This document shows, piece after piece, positions 38,657 through 48,594 of a stretch of DNA of 64,000 nucleotides. Below the pieces are notes generated by a model. The model did no database searches. It saw only the letters and a list, made by a program, of their open reading frames with translations, and was not told where the DNA came from. Source of the stretch: Companilactobacillus alimentarius DSM 20249 (lineage in GTDB: Bacteria; Bacillota; Bacilli; Lactobacillales; Lactobacillaceae); contig NZ_CP018867.1 of assembly GCF_002849895.1 (NCBI RefSeq), positions 1,426,001-1,490,000 on the forward strand, written 5' to 3'. The position numbers were made by a program, and so were the translations under genes. How positions within the stretch are numbered: position 1 is the first letter of the stretch; the number at the start of each line of letters is the position of its first letter.

Positions 38657-39487
38657 TTAATCATCTGTAGATAACGAAATATCTTGACGACTTTTTATTT
38701 CCGAGACTAAATTCTCCAAATTATTAAGACCACCCTCATAGGCAAATTGACCTAACGGTAAGTGTTTAGGAATCACTTCATTATTCTCAACTTGATTATA
38801 AATCACTTCAGCTATTTTTTGAGGATCTCCTGGTGAAGATGTCACGGAGTCAGATACATGTGAAATGGAATCTCCAAATTGTTGATAATCAGAAATCTTA
38901 GGTACAACTTTATTTGAAGAACGTCCCGACCAATCAGTTCTAGCACCACTTGGTTCAACGTTCATAACTTGTATACCTAGATCTGTTACCTCTTGTCGCA
39001 AAGTATCGGAATAACCTTCAACAGCATACTTAGTAGCACTATAAAAGCCCATTGTTGGCAAGGTCGTCAAAGCCAAAGCAGAAGAGAGATTTACAATAAC
39101 ACCTGATTTTTGAGCTCGCATAATTGGTAATACAGCCTTAGTCATATTAGCCAAGCCGAACACATTAACTTCAAACATATAACGAACTTGATCCATATTG
39201 CTTTCTTCAATTGTTGAAAAATATCCTAATCCAGCATTGTTTACTAATACATCAATCGTGCCAAATTTCTCTTTTGCCGTGGAAACGCCAGCTTTGATTT
39301 CTGATTGATCTGTTACATCAATAATTACTTTTTCGATTCTACTACTGTCATATTGATCCAAATAATCTAAATCAGACATCTTCCGCGCTGCTGCAACCAA
39401 GTTAGTATCTTTTTTACTGGCAACAACTTGTGCTAATTCTTTCCCGAATCCACTGGAAGTACCTGTTATTAACCATGTTTTTGTCAT
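38657..39487 (-). CDS. SDR family oxidoreductase
   Basis: Classical short-chain dehydrogenase: TGTSSGFGKEL (cofactor motif TGxxxGxG), NNAGLGYF, catalytic Ser in VNLSSALA, and the Tyr-Lys pair in YSATKYAVEGYSD. 276 residues, with a C-terminal extension common in this subgroup. It starts two bases after the SRPBCC gene, so translation is coupled. Substrate not predicted. Confidence 0.92.
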   Translation of the reverse strand: MTKTWLITGTSSGFGKELAQVVASKKDTNLVAAARKMSDLDYLDQYDSSRIEKVIIDVTDQSEIKAGVSTAKEKFGTIDVLVNNAGLGYFSTIEESNMDQVRYMFEVNVFGLANMTKAVLPIMRAQKSGVIVNLSSALALTTLPTMGFYSATKYAVEGYSDTLRQEVTDLGIQVMNVEPSGARTDWSGRSSNKVVPKISDYQQFGDSISHVSDSVTSSPGDPQKIAEVIYNQVENNEVIPKHLPLGQFAYEGGLNNLENLVSEIKSRQDISLSTDD

Positions 39488-39489
39488 TA

Positions 39490-40008
39490 TTACATTTTCT
39501 CCATATTATTCTTAGTATATTTAACCAAGCCGTCTAACCATTTTTGATGTCCATTGAGCATTGGGTTAGGTTCCTGTTTTGACAACTTTGCTGCTGGCTT
39601 ACCAACTTGTGATTCCTGAGTCAATAAACGAATTCGTCCATCTGTAAGTTTTTCAATTAAGAAAGCGTGATAGACATCAAACTGTGTCTCACTATCGCCA
39701 TTCTGCCAACCATGCCAAGCTAAACGTGCCACTTCTCCATCATCAGGTGCTACTAATTCCATGACTTGTGCATCTATTGGAAAACCAAAAGTATCAAAAT
39801 GAAATGTTTCTGCAAAATGGAGTTTTGTATCCTCTTTATCATTCAGATCAATATTTGTTGCATTATCATAATATTTTTCCCATTTCGAAGTATCAACTAA
39901 GTTATTCCAGATATCTTCAATTTCAACGCCACTAGTAATAACCTCGTTGGAAACGAAATTGTCAGTTTTTCCTGGTAAATAGTCTGTAGACCAATTAATT
40001 GTTTTCAT
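39490..40008 (-). CDS. SRPBCC (START-like) domain protein
   Basis: 172 residues with the helix-grip layout: N-terminal EVITSGVEIEDIWNNLVDTSKWEKYYDNA, then alternating strands (LHFAETFHFDTFG, MELVAPDDGEVARLAWHGWQNG) and a long C-terminal helix. Such proteins bind hydrophobic ligands or act as aromatase-like enzymes. First gene of the SRPBCC-SDR-MerR-hydrolase run. The role is inferred to be in small-molecule or polyketide-like modification or detoxification. Confidence 0.75.
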   Translation of the reverse strand: MKTINWSTDYLPGKTDNFVSNEVITSGVEIEDIWNNLVDTSKWEKYYDNATNIDLNDKEDTKLHFAETFHFDTFGFPIDAQVMELVAPDDGEVARLAWHGWQNGDSETQFDVYHAFLIEKLTDGRIRLLTQESQVGKPAAKLSKQEPNPMLNGHQKWLDGLVKYTKNNMEKM

Positions 40009-40180
40009 ATTTTATATATCCTTTCGTTTAAAGAATAAAACCATCTTATATCCTGGAGCTGACTCTAGGACAAGGATCAATTCAAAATTTTTTAAATATT
40101 TCAGTATATGTAAAGCGAAAAGATTTATATCCCAAGAAAAATCTCAAAAACAATCAATCTGATACTTAATTCAAATCCCA

Positions 40181-40984
40181 CTATTTTTCAATTAAATATT
40201 CCAACCACATATTATCTGAGGCGCCACGGTTGGTTAACGTACTACTATCATTCAACTGCCACATATCAGTCGTTACCAAAAGATGTTTATCGTCACAGAA
40301 TTTCTTTAATTTATCAAGCCCGTAAAGGACCCCTTTCGTGCTATTTTCAACTTTAACGACTGCATAATCGCCACTAGGCTTTTCTATCTTAGGCATAACT
40401 TTGCGACTGATATTGGTGCTTGATGCCTTAACGACTCGAAAAGCCGCATCAGGATATTTCTCTGAAGCAATTTCAGGTAAATCAGTTAAAAATCCAGATT
40501 GATTGCCATCCATTAAAGCCAATTTATCCAATTGTTTATAAAACTCCCCAAACAATCTAGCAATATCCTCGTCCGTACATGAAGCTTCTTTTCTTGAACA
40601 CCAAAAAATCGTTCTAGGACGACGGGCCACCATCGGTTCATACAATTTTGCCATTAATTCAGAACCCGCCGAAATCTTTTTATTAACAACCGTTTGAATT
40701 TTAGAAAGCTCATCAATTTTCTTATCTATATTCTCTTGAACATTTATCAGTTCATCAATAATTTTTCCATTAGGCTTACTCTGCAACTCTTTAATCTTTT
40801 CTAGTGGCAAGCCCAAATTCTTCATCCCTAAAATAAATAATAAATCATACAACTGATCGTAATCGTAATAACGATACCCTTTCTCATTACGCTCTTTAGG
40901 ATGGAAAACTCCTTGCTCATCATAAAAGATCAGTGTTCTACGTGTCGTATCAGCAAGTTTAGCCATTTCACTTATTTTTAGCAT
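40181..40984 (-). CDS. MerR family regulator with GyrI-like effector domain
   Basis: MerR helix-turn-helix (ISEMAKLADTTRRTLIFYDEQGVFHPKE, residues 3-31), a coiled-coil linker (80-110), then a C-terminal domain of about 150 residues with the alternating strands of GyrI/BmrR drug-binding domains (DYAVVKVENSTKG ...). The divergent neighbour is an ABC exporter at 41322, a typical arrangement for drug-responsive regulators. 267 residues, ATG at 40984. Confidence 0.85.
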   Translation of the reverse strand: MLKISEMAKLADTTRRTLIFYDEQGVFHPKERNEKGYRYYDYDQLYDLLFILGMKNLGLPLEKIKELQSKPNGKIIDELINVQENIDKKIDELSKIQTVVNKKISAGSELMAKLYEPMVARRPRTIFWCSRKEASCTDEDIARLFGEFYKQLDKLALMDGNQSGFLTDLPEIASEKYPDAAFRVVKASSTNISRKVMPKIEKPSGDYAVVKVENSTKGVLYGLDKLKKFCDDKHLLVTTDMWQLNDSSTLTNRGASDNMWLEYLIEK

Positions 40985-41045
40985 ACTTTACCTCATATTA
41001 TCCTATTGTTTTCTCACTTCAAATTATATTCTAAATCGTAAAAAA

Positions 41046-41105
41046 AGCGGAACCAGCCGTTTTATCTCTTTAAAAAGAAATAAAACCAGTTTGTTCCGTT
41101 TTTAT
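41046..41105. other. Hairpin in the divergent intergenic region
   Basis: CGGAAC/GTTCCG and GTTTTAT/ATAAAAC stems around an internal CAG bulge, followed by TTTTTATT on the + strand. No + strand gene lies upstream, so it may be a leader attenuator or an operator for the MerR-type regulator. Confidence 0.4.
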
Positions 41106-41321
41106 TAATATCTATTGACTTGTCTCAGGAAACTTTTTTGAATTCCGTATAATTTAAAACGTTTCTAATTTTTAACTAATTTTATTTTTTTATATACGCG
41201 TCCATTGATAACCATCATAATCCTAAAAAAAAAAAAATAAAGCCTTTTTTTAATTTTATCAGAGAGTAATATTAGATATAAATTATAAAGATTAGATTAA
41301 TGTTAGAAAGAAGAAATTGCT

Positions 41322-42932
41322 ATGATAAAGAAAATGATTCAAGAGCATCCTTTCATGATGATCATAATTACCATCTTATCCATTTCTACAAATGGACTTG
41401 AAACGGTAGCTAATTTGATTTTAATAACAGCTACTAACACCATTATTTCCCGTAAGACAGCTCTATTCTTCATACTTTCTGGCGCCATACTATTGGTATA
41501 TTTAATCCATTGGTTTACTGGCTACTACGCCAATATTTTTGAAGAAAAAATGATTCAAGCTACGAATCACGATATTCGTAAAAAATACATGAGAAATCAA
41601 ATGACATTGGCTTTAGAGGATAAATTGAACCCTGATGATACTATCAATGTTGTTACTAACGATATTCTTTTATTCGACCAACAATATTTAAAGGGATTCT
41701 ATAAATTATTCAATTGTATCTTTGGTATTATTCTTTCTTCTGTTGCTCTAATTTCCTTACATTGGTCTCTTTTCTTAGCATCCGTTATTATGACCGTCCT
41801 ATTAATGTTCGTGCCTAAATTGGTTGGAAAAAGATTAAGAACAACAACCGGCAATATTTCAAGTAATAACGATAAGCTTCTAAAGAAATTAAACGATTGG
41901 ACTAAAGGCTATCACGATTTACTTTGGAACAACGCCCTTTTTCAACTTTGGAGAAAAACCCATAATTCTTTTCACACCCTAGAAAATTCGTACGTCGATC
42001 AAAAAAGAGCCCAACAAACTGCTGTCCAATTCGGGGCTTTCATGAACATGGCTGCACAAGTTGCTGTCAATGCTTTAGCCGGTTATTTAGCAATCAACAA
42101 TATGGTTACTTTTGGTGTTGTCATGAGTGCAGGAAACCTTGCTTATCAGTTGTTCGGCGCCGTTTCAGTTTCCACAGACAGTATAATTTTATTACAATCT
42201 GGTTCTTCTATTAACGACAAGCTTGTATCTCTAACTAAGCCTGTTTCCGTCGACCGCTTCGAAAAACACCAAGATGAGATAGATAATATCAAAAATATTA
42301 AATTGCACAATTTATCATATGAATATAAAAATGGTACCAAAATAAAATATCCTGATATAAATGTTTCCAAAGGCGACAAAGTATTAATTACCGGTCCCAG
42401 TGGCAGTGGCAAAACCACTTTGATAAACCTTTTAAGCGGCAGGCTAAACGACTACAAAGGCTCGCTGAAATTAAACAATATAGAATACTCATCATTTAAT
42501 AATCTTTCATTTTTAAAAATATTTGGCTTACAACCGCAGAGTTATCATATTTTTAACGATACTATTGCCAATAATATTGCCTTATCAAATGACAAATATA
42601 GTTCTGAACAAATAAATTCAGCCGTGAAAAAAGCACAATTATCAGAAAAAATCACCTCACTTTCACAAGGATTGAAGACCCTTATCGGTTCAGAAAGCGA
42701 GGTATTCTCTGGAGGGGAATTGCAAAGAGTCTCCTTGGCACGTTTCTTTATAAGAAAGCGCCCCATTCTGATCGTCGACGAAGGGACATCAGCGCTCGAT
42801 AAAAATAATGCTTACAAAGTAATGAACCTTTTGACTCAGGATAAGAATTTAACCTTATTCGTCATTACCCACAGTATCGATAACGACGTCTTGAGCCTCT
42901 TCAACAAACATATCAATCTTTCTCAAGAATAA
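41322..42932 (+). CDS. ABC transporter ATP-binding/permease protein (half-transporter)
   Basis: Exporter half-size subunit with an N-terminal six-helix membrane domain (about residues 10-300) and a C-terminal ATPase: Walker A GPSGSGKTT, Q loop FGLQPQS, signature FSGGELQRVSLARF, Walker B ILIVDEGTSALD, and the switch His in VITHSID. 536 residues, probably acting as a homodimer. RBS GAAAGAAG before the ATG. The divergent MerR/GyrI-like gene suggests drug-inducible efflux; the substrate is unknown. Confidence 0.92.
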   Translation: MIKKMIQEHPFMMIIITILSISTNGLETVANLILITATNTIISRKTALFFILSGAILLVYLIHWFTGYYANIFEEKMIQATNHDIRKKYMRNQMTLALEDKLNPDDTINVVTNDILLFDQQYLKGFYKLFNCIFGIILSSVALISLHWSLFLASVIMTVLLMFVPKLVGKRLRTTTGNISSNNDKLLKKLNDWTKGYHDLLWNNALFQLWRKTHNSFHTLENSYVDQKRAQQTAVQFGAFMNMAAQVAVNALAGYLAINNMVTFGVVMSAGNLAYQLFGAVSVSTDSIILLQSGSSINDKLVSLTKPVSVDRFEKHQDEIDNIKNIKLHNLSYEYKNGTKIKYPDINVSKGDKVLITGPSGSGKTTLINLLSGRLNDYKGSLKLNNIEYSSFNNLSFLKIFGLQPQSYHIFNDTIANNIALSNDKYSSEQINSAVKKAQLSEKITSLSQGLKTLIGSESEVFSGGELQRVSLARFFIRKRPILIVDEGTSALDKNNAYKVMNLLTQDKNLTLFVITHSIDNDVLSLFNKHINLSQE

Positions 42933-42944
42933 ATTATTATACAT

Positions 42945-42998
42945 AAACATCTAATAAATCCCATCACGCATTGTGGAATCTGTTAGATGTTTTTGCTT
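42945..42998 (+). terminator. Terminator after the ABC transporter
   Basis: ACATCTAA ... TTAGATGT stem with an internal loop, followed by TTTTTG. Confidence 0.75.
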
Positions 42999-43065
42999 CT
43001 ATGAAAATATTTTTTTGAAAGCAAGCATATTATAAAGTGCTATTCTTTATTTAGTGCTTCAGACA

Positions 43066-43092
43066 CAAAAAAAGTCGAGTTGACACTCGACT
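43066..43092 (-). terminator. Terminator overlapping the glycosyltransferase stop
   Basis: AGTCGAGT, GTCA loop, ACTCGACT, then TTTTTTTG on the reverse strand. The right arm includes bases of the stop codon. Confidence 0.85.
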
Positions 43093-43852
43093 ACTCCAAT
43101 TGATTCTTCTCTTTTCGAGTACTGTCTCGAATCGCTTTGTAAACTTTCATTCTAGCGACGCCAACATCACGGACATTTTCCATGGCAAAACGTTTGGTTA
43201 TACTGTCTTTTCTAGAAATATAATGATACAAAGGAAGATTATCTAAATAAAATTGACGTGCGACGGTCGCATATTCAACATTAAAGACTTGATCTTCCAT
43301 TAAATCCAAATCAGTTTGGAATCTTAATTTGTTATCAGTAATAATTGAACGAATGTAGGCTTTGTTCCACGTGTAACCCATCACAGTACCTGTCATTTTA
43401 ATTATTTGTTTGATAGCTTCGTCTCGCCCAACGACTGATGTTTGACGATTTGAAACCTTATTTTTCACTTTGCCATTCTCGCCCTCATTAAAAAAACCGC
43501 AAGTAACCATATCTACATCGTAATCTTCAAATTTGGAAAGAAAGTGTTCTACGTAACTGGGTTCAACCCAATCATCTCCATCAATGAACGTTACTAAGTT
43601 ACCATCGGCATTGGCTAATCCAGTATTGCGGGCAGCCGAAACACCTGCATTTTGTTTGTGGCAAACAACAGAGATCCAATCATATTTTTTTTCATAAGAA
43701 AAAATTATTTTCCGAGTTTGATCTGTAGAACAATCGTCCACAATAATTAAATCAAAATTACGATTAGTCTGAGCGACCACCGATTCAATCGAGCTTGAAA
43801 TGTAGCTATCTACGTTATAAGCTGTCATAATAATTGAAAGTTTATTTTTCAC
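43091..43852 (-). CDS. Glycosyltransferase family 2
   Basis: GT-A fold transferase: LSIIMTAYNVDSYISSSIESV at the N-terminus, LIIVDDCSTDQT, NAGVSAARNTGL and the DxD-type motif FIDGDDWVEPSY binding the nucleotide sugar. 253 residues, no membrane anchor. GTG start at 43852 after AAGGTGA. It stands alone, divergent from a tyrosine phosphatase gene, so acceptor and pathway (wall polymer or exopolysaccharide) are not known. Confidence 0.9.
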   Translation of the reverse strand: MKNKLSIIMTAYNVDSYISSSIESVVAQTNRNFDLIIVDDCSTDQTRKIIFSYEKKYDWISVVCHKQNAGVSAARNTGLANADGNLVTFIDGDDWVEPSYVEHFLSKFEDYDVDMVTCGFFNEGENGKVKNKVSNRQTSVVGRDEAIKQIIKMTGTVMGYTWNKAYIRSIITDNKLRFQTDLDLMEDQVFNVEYATVARQFYLDNLPLYHYISRKDSITKRFAMENVRDVGVARMKVYKAIRDSTRKEKNQLE

Positions 43853-43921
43853 TATAAGTCACCTTATTATTATTTTACTTCTAATGACCCAAAATACGCA
43901 ACAAGACCGGGGAGGATAAAA

Positions 43922-44674
43922 ATGCAACGTATCTTAAATCTTGAAGGTGCCATAAATTTACGTGAACTTGGTGGATATCCCACTAAAGATGGTACAACAA
44001 TTAAATATAATAAACTCCTTCGTTCAGGAGACATAAGTAACTTAACAGCCAATTCTTTAAAGTACCTTAAAAAGTATGGTTTAAAATATGTTGTCGATTT
44101 CCGTTCGGAGAATGAACAACAAACATGGTCAGACGTTTCTTCTGATTTTTACAGAATTTATTCTGATCCCGTTTACCCACTAACCGGTAATGGAGACAAG
44201 TTAGCTGGAGCTATCAATCATGGCGATTATTCATATTTAGGCTTAATCTACCAAAGCGTTGTTCTCGACAAACATGGACAAGCAGCTTATAAAATGTTGT
44301 TCGACCTCTTACTTGATAACGACCAAGACCATCAATCCCTACTCTTTCATTGTGCCGCTGGTAAAGACAGAACCGGTATCGGTGCCCTTTTAATTTTGAA
44401 AGCTTTAGACGTAGACAATGAAACCATCACTAAAGATTATTTATTGACTAATCTAATGTACCAAGACAGCAAAGAAATCGAGAAAACTTTAAACGACGCC
44501 AACGGTAATCAAGATATTAACAAAATGAATATGACCAAAGCCGATTTAGAAAGCATTACCTCAATTTTTAACGCCATCGAACATTACTATGGAAGTTTTG
44601 AGAATTATCTAGACAAAGCCCTCGGAATTGATCAAGCAAAATTGGATAAATTAAAACAGCTTTATACCGAATAA
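43922..44674 (+). CDS. Tyrosine-protein phosphatase family protein (PF13350 type)
   Basis: Phosphatase with the Cx5R signature HCAAGKDRTGIGALLIL (catalytic Cys near residue 141). The N-terminal INLRELGGYPTKDG is typical of the IphP-like family of dual-specificity or phosphoinositide phosphatases. 250 residues, no signal peptide. GGGGAGGATAAAA before the ATG. Divergent from the GT2 gene. Confidence 0.9.
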   Translation: MQRILNLEGAINLRELGGYPTKDGTTIKYNKLLRSGDISNLTANSLKYLKKYGLKYVVDFRSENEQQTWSDVSSDFYRIYSDPVYPLTGNGDKLAGAINHGDYSYLGLIYQSVVLDKHGQAAYKMLFDLLLDNDQDHQSLLFHCAAGKDRTGIGALLILKALDVDNETITKDYLLTNLMYQDSKEIEKTLNDANGNQDINKMNMTKADLESITSIFNAIEHYYGSFENYLDKALGIDQAKLDKLKQLYTE

Positions 44675-44741
44675 CAAATTATAAATATCCAATTATATCA
44701 AACTAGATTAGCGTAATAGATTTGGCTTTAGTTATAATACA

Positions 44742-44880
44742 AGTGGGAAGATAAACTTACCTTACACAACTGCAAAATGTCTATCAGTCTTCCTGAAACA
44801 CAATCTAATCTTTCTTATTTGACTGAAACAAAACCATTTGTCGTTTTCCTCATACATTATTGTATGAGGTTTTTTTGTTA
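44742..44880 (+). ncRNA. Candidate small RNA with terminator
   Basis: A TATAAT box lies at 44732-44737. About 140 bases without a credible start codon/RBS follow, then a perfect terminator (CCTCATACA / TGTATGAGG, TTTTTTT) at 44849-44880. Within it GGGAAGA (44751-44757) can pair with TCTTCC near 44790. No gene precedes the terminator on + apart from the phosphatase gene, which ends 175 bases earlier. It could also be that gene's 3' UTR. Confidence 0.45.
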
Positions 44881-45045
44881 ACATATTCGAACATTTCTAA
44901 GCACGACGAAGAAATATTTTGTATAATTAAGTTTCGGATATAACTATACAACATGTGATCTTTTTGTGAACTTTTCGCAAATGGCTTCATATAAGTAGTG
45001 GCGTCTTGTATACTTATTTTGTCAACATAATGGAGGAATGCAAAA

Positions 45046-46338
45046 ATGTTTTGTCCAAATTGTGGCCATAAAGTTGAGCCAAATCAAAAATTTTGTGATA
45101 ATTGCGGCTATGCCCTAAAAAAGAAAAATACTGAAACTTCAAATGAAGCTAAGGATGATGACTCAGTTCGTTCTTTGTCTGAAATTGAAAAGGAATTAAA
45201 CCAAGAAGATCCTTCTTCAAAGAAAACTGAAAAGAAGTCTGTCTTACAACAAGCTCCTGCTCAAAAACGTGAATATGACCAGCACAATGAGTCTCAGGAA
45301 AAAGAACCAGAAATGAAGACCTTCAAACAAAATGATCGTTCATCATTTCAAAAGGCTTCTCAAACGCATCGTGATGAACCTTTAGATGATAGAACTCAAG
45401 TCTATAGTAAAAATGACTTTAATCCAATTTCTCAAAAGCCATATAAAAATAACTATGACGACCCTATCAAGGAACCTCTTGGTGATTCTTTCAAACCAAC
45501 CGAAAGCGAATTACGCGCCGCCAAAGCTAAACAAGCGGCTGAACAAACTGATCCCAATGATGGTTTTATCCACAATATGATCAAGTTTGCTAAAAACAAT
45601 GCTTTTATCAGTATCATCGCTGTCATTATTGTAGCCATCTTATTGGTATTCAAACGTAACTATGGTTTTATTGCTTTAGCTGTCGTATTAATTGTTTGGT
45701 TTTTACTTTCCCAATTGGGTCACGGTAATGAAACAGGTGCGAATAAGGCTCTCAAACGTGAAACATCTTTAAAAAAGTCTCAACCAGACAATGATTCAGG
45801 TAACGATTACGTCGCAGATAGACATGAAAGTAAACCTCGTAACAAGAAAAACTATGCGGAAGATAGAATTAAAACTAACAAAAAGACTACTGCTCAAAAA
45901 ATCATTATTATCTCTTCTATCATTGGTTTTATAGCTTCTATCGGTGGTCCCTTCTTAAATGGTGTCTCATTGACAAGTACTATCTCAACGGCAGCTAACT
46001 ATACTGCTAACCTTGGTACTGCTCAACCCACTTGGATTACTAATGGTTTTTCAGCGATCCGTTTAATTTGTTTCCTTTCACCAATCATCGCTTTGATTGC
46101 GGCTAGTTTTAGAACTCGTGGATCTATCCGCTTGGTAAGAATCTTCACACTACTACCAACGATACTTTATGCTGCTTTATACGGTGCCTTGTATGCTGGA
46201 TTGGTCAATTCAACAGCTATTACTGGTCAAGTGGCTGTTACTACCAACGGATCGTTTGGTACTAGTTTCTATGTATTACTAATAACTGCAATTGTTTCAT
46301 TAATAATGTCGTATACTTTACGTCCAAAAATAAGATAA
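45046..46338 (+). CDS. Zinc-ribbon membrane protein, unknown function
   Basis: An N-terminal zinc ribbon (Cys3, Cys6, Cys17, Cys20) is followed by a long hydrophilic, Glu/Lys/Gln-rich disordered stretch (about 25-180). Two close membrane helices come next (about 183-225), then another basic linker (230-285) and four more hydrophobic segments (about 288-428). RBS TGGAGG before the ATG. The layout is common in lactobacillar zinc-ribbon proteins with no assigned role. A TATAAT box near 44922 and its own terminator indicate a single gene unit. Confidence 0.75.
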   Translation: MFCPNCGHKVEPNQKFCDNCGYALKKKNTETSNEAKDDDSVRSLSEIEKELNQEDPSSKKTEKKSVLQQAPAQKREYDQHNESQEKEPEMKTFKQNDRSSFQKASQTHRDEPLDDRTQVYSKNDFNPISQKPYKNNYDDPIKEPLGDSFKPTESELRAAKAKQAAEQTDPNDGFIHNMIKFAKNNAFISIIAVIIVAILLVFKRNYGFIALAVVLIVWFLLSQLGHGNETGANKALKRETSLKKSQPDNDSGNDYVADRHESKPRNKKNYAEDRIKTNKKTTAQKIIIISSIIGFIASIGGPFLNGVSLTSTISTAANYTANLGTAQPTWITNGFSAIRLICFLSPIIALIAASFRTRGSIRLVRIFTLLPTILYAALYGALYAGLVNSTAITGQVAVTTNGSFGTSFYVLLITAIVSLIMSYTLRPKIR

Positions 46339-46339
46339 A

Positions 46340-46361
46340 CCTCTTAGAGGTTTATTTTTTT
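46340..46361 (+). terminator. Short terminator
   Basis: AACCTCT/AGAGGTT hairpin followed by TATTTTTTT, straight after the zinc-ribbon gene. Confidence 0.7.
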
Positions 46362-46468
46362 GACCATTAATTAAATCAAATCAGCAAAACAATTTTTATA
46401 TAAATTGAACCACAAATGTAATCACTTTCACATATACTTATTTATGCAAGAATATTGGGGGTGTCTGG

Positions 46469-48421
46469 ATGAGGTTCTATAAGCATATTTCAAAAAATAT
46501 AAAAACATTTTTACTATTAATCATACCTTTCTTAGTATTAGGTTTATCAATTTTTTCATCCGAACAACTTACTAAAGCTGACGAAGAAATTGTCGTTGTT
46601 CCTAAATACACACCTACTAAAGATCCTAAGAAATTTTTAGGAATCTGGTTAACTAGTGGTTATTCCTTACAGCCTAAAGAGGATTACTACGTTACCGTAA
46701 ATGATTCCGTTACTATTAAGACGAACACTGGACGTTCAGTCTGGACCTTTTTAACCGGAGCTTTAGACTCAGATAGTTATCAATGGTGGCAAACTACTGA
46801 TGGCAAAAACTGGACTAAAGTTAGTAAAGCAGATGGCGGTAAGAAACGTAAGTTACCTGTCACCCCTAAAGCAGCCGGAACGACTTGGTATCAGTTGGAT
46901 ACTCAGTATGCTTTTTTGGGTATCAACAAAAAGAATTTTTATTCACGAATTGGGGCTGTTCATGCCCTACCAGAACCAGTGGATGCTACCTCTTTAGACG
47001 TAACTGTTGATGACGACTACCTATACAATACGAGCGATCAATTATCCAATACGACTTATGCGCACGCCAAACCAACGCCAAGTAACGCTACAGGAACAAT
47101 AACTTGGTCGGTTGACGATTCTAGTCTGGCAACAATCGATGAAGATGGTGAGATTACAGCCAATAAAGATGGTAAGTCAGGAATCGTTACAGTTATTGCC
47201 ACTATGACCAATCCTAGTGGCAATAAAATCACTGGTACAAAAACCGTCGAAATCGGTGGTGGATTAGATGACCAAAAAGTTAAATCTGGTGAAAATGCTA
47301 CATTCACTTTGAAAGGCAATACTGGTGGTGAAGACGATGAAGAGAATAACGGTTCTGTTTCGATCGACTGGTACCGTTACGACCCCGTTACGGACGCTAA
47401 AACCAAAGTAGAAAGCGACGGCGGTCCTTCATATACAACTGACGACACCACTTATGCCGACAACAACGCCTTCTACCAAGCAGTCTTGACTCTGAAAATC
47501 AATCTTATCTCTAAAACAATCACGACTAACAAAGCCCGATTGACAGTTACTCCATCAGGAGATCCTAATATTCAAATAACGAATAAAATGACCAATAAAT
47601 CCTATTCAGATGAATCAGACAATGATCATTTGCTTAATAATGTCGTCAATCAGGATAATATTACTTATCACGATACCCTCAAAAACGATAGTTCTGAAGG
47701 ATTGCTAAAGGATGCCTTCTACGTGATTCCAATGCACAGCGGCACTGAAATCAATAGTGTTAAAATCAATGACGAAAAATTAGATACTGATCGTTATTCA
47801 ATTATTCACGAAGACGATTCCGATACCGACAACCTTGTTATTTCATTAGATAATCTAAATATGCAAGAAACGGCAGACATTGATGTGGATACGACCGCCG
47901 AAAATATCACTCAAAAAGAAGAACGCTCTTACATTCCTTATGTATACGGAACTAACAATGACGGTAATATCTATCGCAAGGAAGCTCCTATTGACAAAAT
48001 AAATTACATTACAAATAGTTTATCTGCCACTGTGCAAGATATTAACTTTGGAACAATCAATTCTTTCAGCAAAGATACTTTGAAACACCGTTCTACCGAA
48101 GCAAATTCATCTGACAATATTATTGATTTTGATGACCAACGTCGAGATAAAAATGGCGTGAAAGTTTACGTCTCCCAGATGAATGAGTTCATGGACAATA
48201 ACAATGAAACTTTGCCAGTTAGTCTAAGATATTACGAAGGTACTTCCTACACAGAAGTATTAAATAACAAGGTTCAAATCGCTCAAACCGATAATGGTCA
48301 GGCAGTCTCAGCAATAAACTGGGCTAAAGACGATGGCTTATTACTCCATGTTAACGAAGACCATTTGAAAGCCGGAAAGTATAGTACTACTTTGACCTGG
48401 TATTTCGAAAATAGTATATAA
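46469..48421 (+). CDS. Secreted surface protein with Ig-like (Big_2) and WxL-like domains, copy 1
   Basis: Signal peptide (residues 1-38, ending LTKADEE). An N-terminal YTPTKDPKKFLGIW region carries a tryptophan-rich sugar-binding-like patch (YQWWQTTDGKNW). A bacterial Ig-like domain lies around residues 175-265 (ITWSVDDSSLATIDEDGEIT). The C-terminal 130 residues resemble a WxL domain: DINFGTI, DDQRRDKNGVKVYVSQ, LKAGKYSTTLTW. The usual Trp-x-Leu pair is altered (KVYVSQ; LTWYF). No LPXTG motif or lipobox. WxL domains bind peptidoglycan. 650 residues. The downstream paralogue makes this a tandem pair. Confidence 0.8.
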   Translation: MRFYKHISKNIKTFLLLIIPFLVLGLSIFSSEQLTKADEEIVVVPKYTPTKDPKKFLGIWLTSGYSLQPKEDYYVTVNDSVTIKTNTGRSVWTFLTGALDSDSYQWWQTTDGKNWTKVSKADGGKKRKLPVTPKAAGTTWYQLDTQYAFLGINKKNFYSRIGAVHALPEPVDATSLDVTVDDDYLYNTSDQLSNTTYAHAKPTPSNATGTITWSVDDSSLATIDEDGEITANKDGKSGIVTVIATMTNPSGNKITGTKTVEIGGGLDDQKVKSGENATFTLKGNTGGEDDEENNGSVSIDWYRYDPVTDAKTKVESDGGPSYTTDDTTYADNNAFYQAVLTLKINLISKTITTNKARLTVTPSGDPNIQITNKMTNKSYSDESDNDHLLNNVVNQDNITYHDTLKNDSSEGLLKDAFYVIPMHSGTEINSVKINDEKLDTDRYSIIHEDDSDTDNLVISLDNLNMQETADIDVDTTAENITQKEERSYIPYVYGTNNDGNIYRKEAPIDKINYITNSLSATVQDINFGTINSFSKDTLKHRSTEANSSDNIIDFDDQRRDKNGVKVYVSQMNEFMDNNNETLPVSLRYYEGTSYTEVLNNKVQIAQTDNGQAVSAINWAKDDGLLLHVNEDHLKAGKYSTTLTWYFENSI

Positions 48422-48434
48422 ATATATCTCTATG

Positions 48435-48468
48435 AAAAAAAGTACAATTAAATTTGTGCTTTTTTTAT
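48435..48468 (+). terminator. Terminator between the paired surface proteins
   Basis: AAAAAGTACAAA and TTTGTGCTTTTT hairpin with a T-run. The two copies are therefore separate transcripts. Confidence 0.7.
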
Positions 48469-48594
48469 ACCATAATATAAATATAATTAATCATTTTATA
48501 GTCTAAATAAATTAGATATTTTACTAAAATTGCTTTATAAAAAATCACTAATTATATACAATTAAAATATGTCTAAACTAGTGGGGATAAAATT

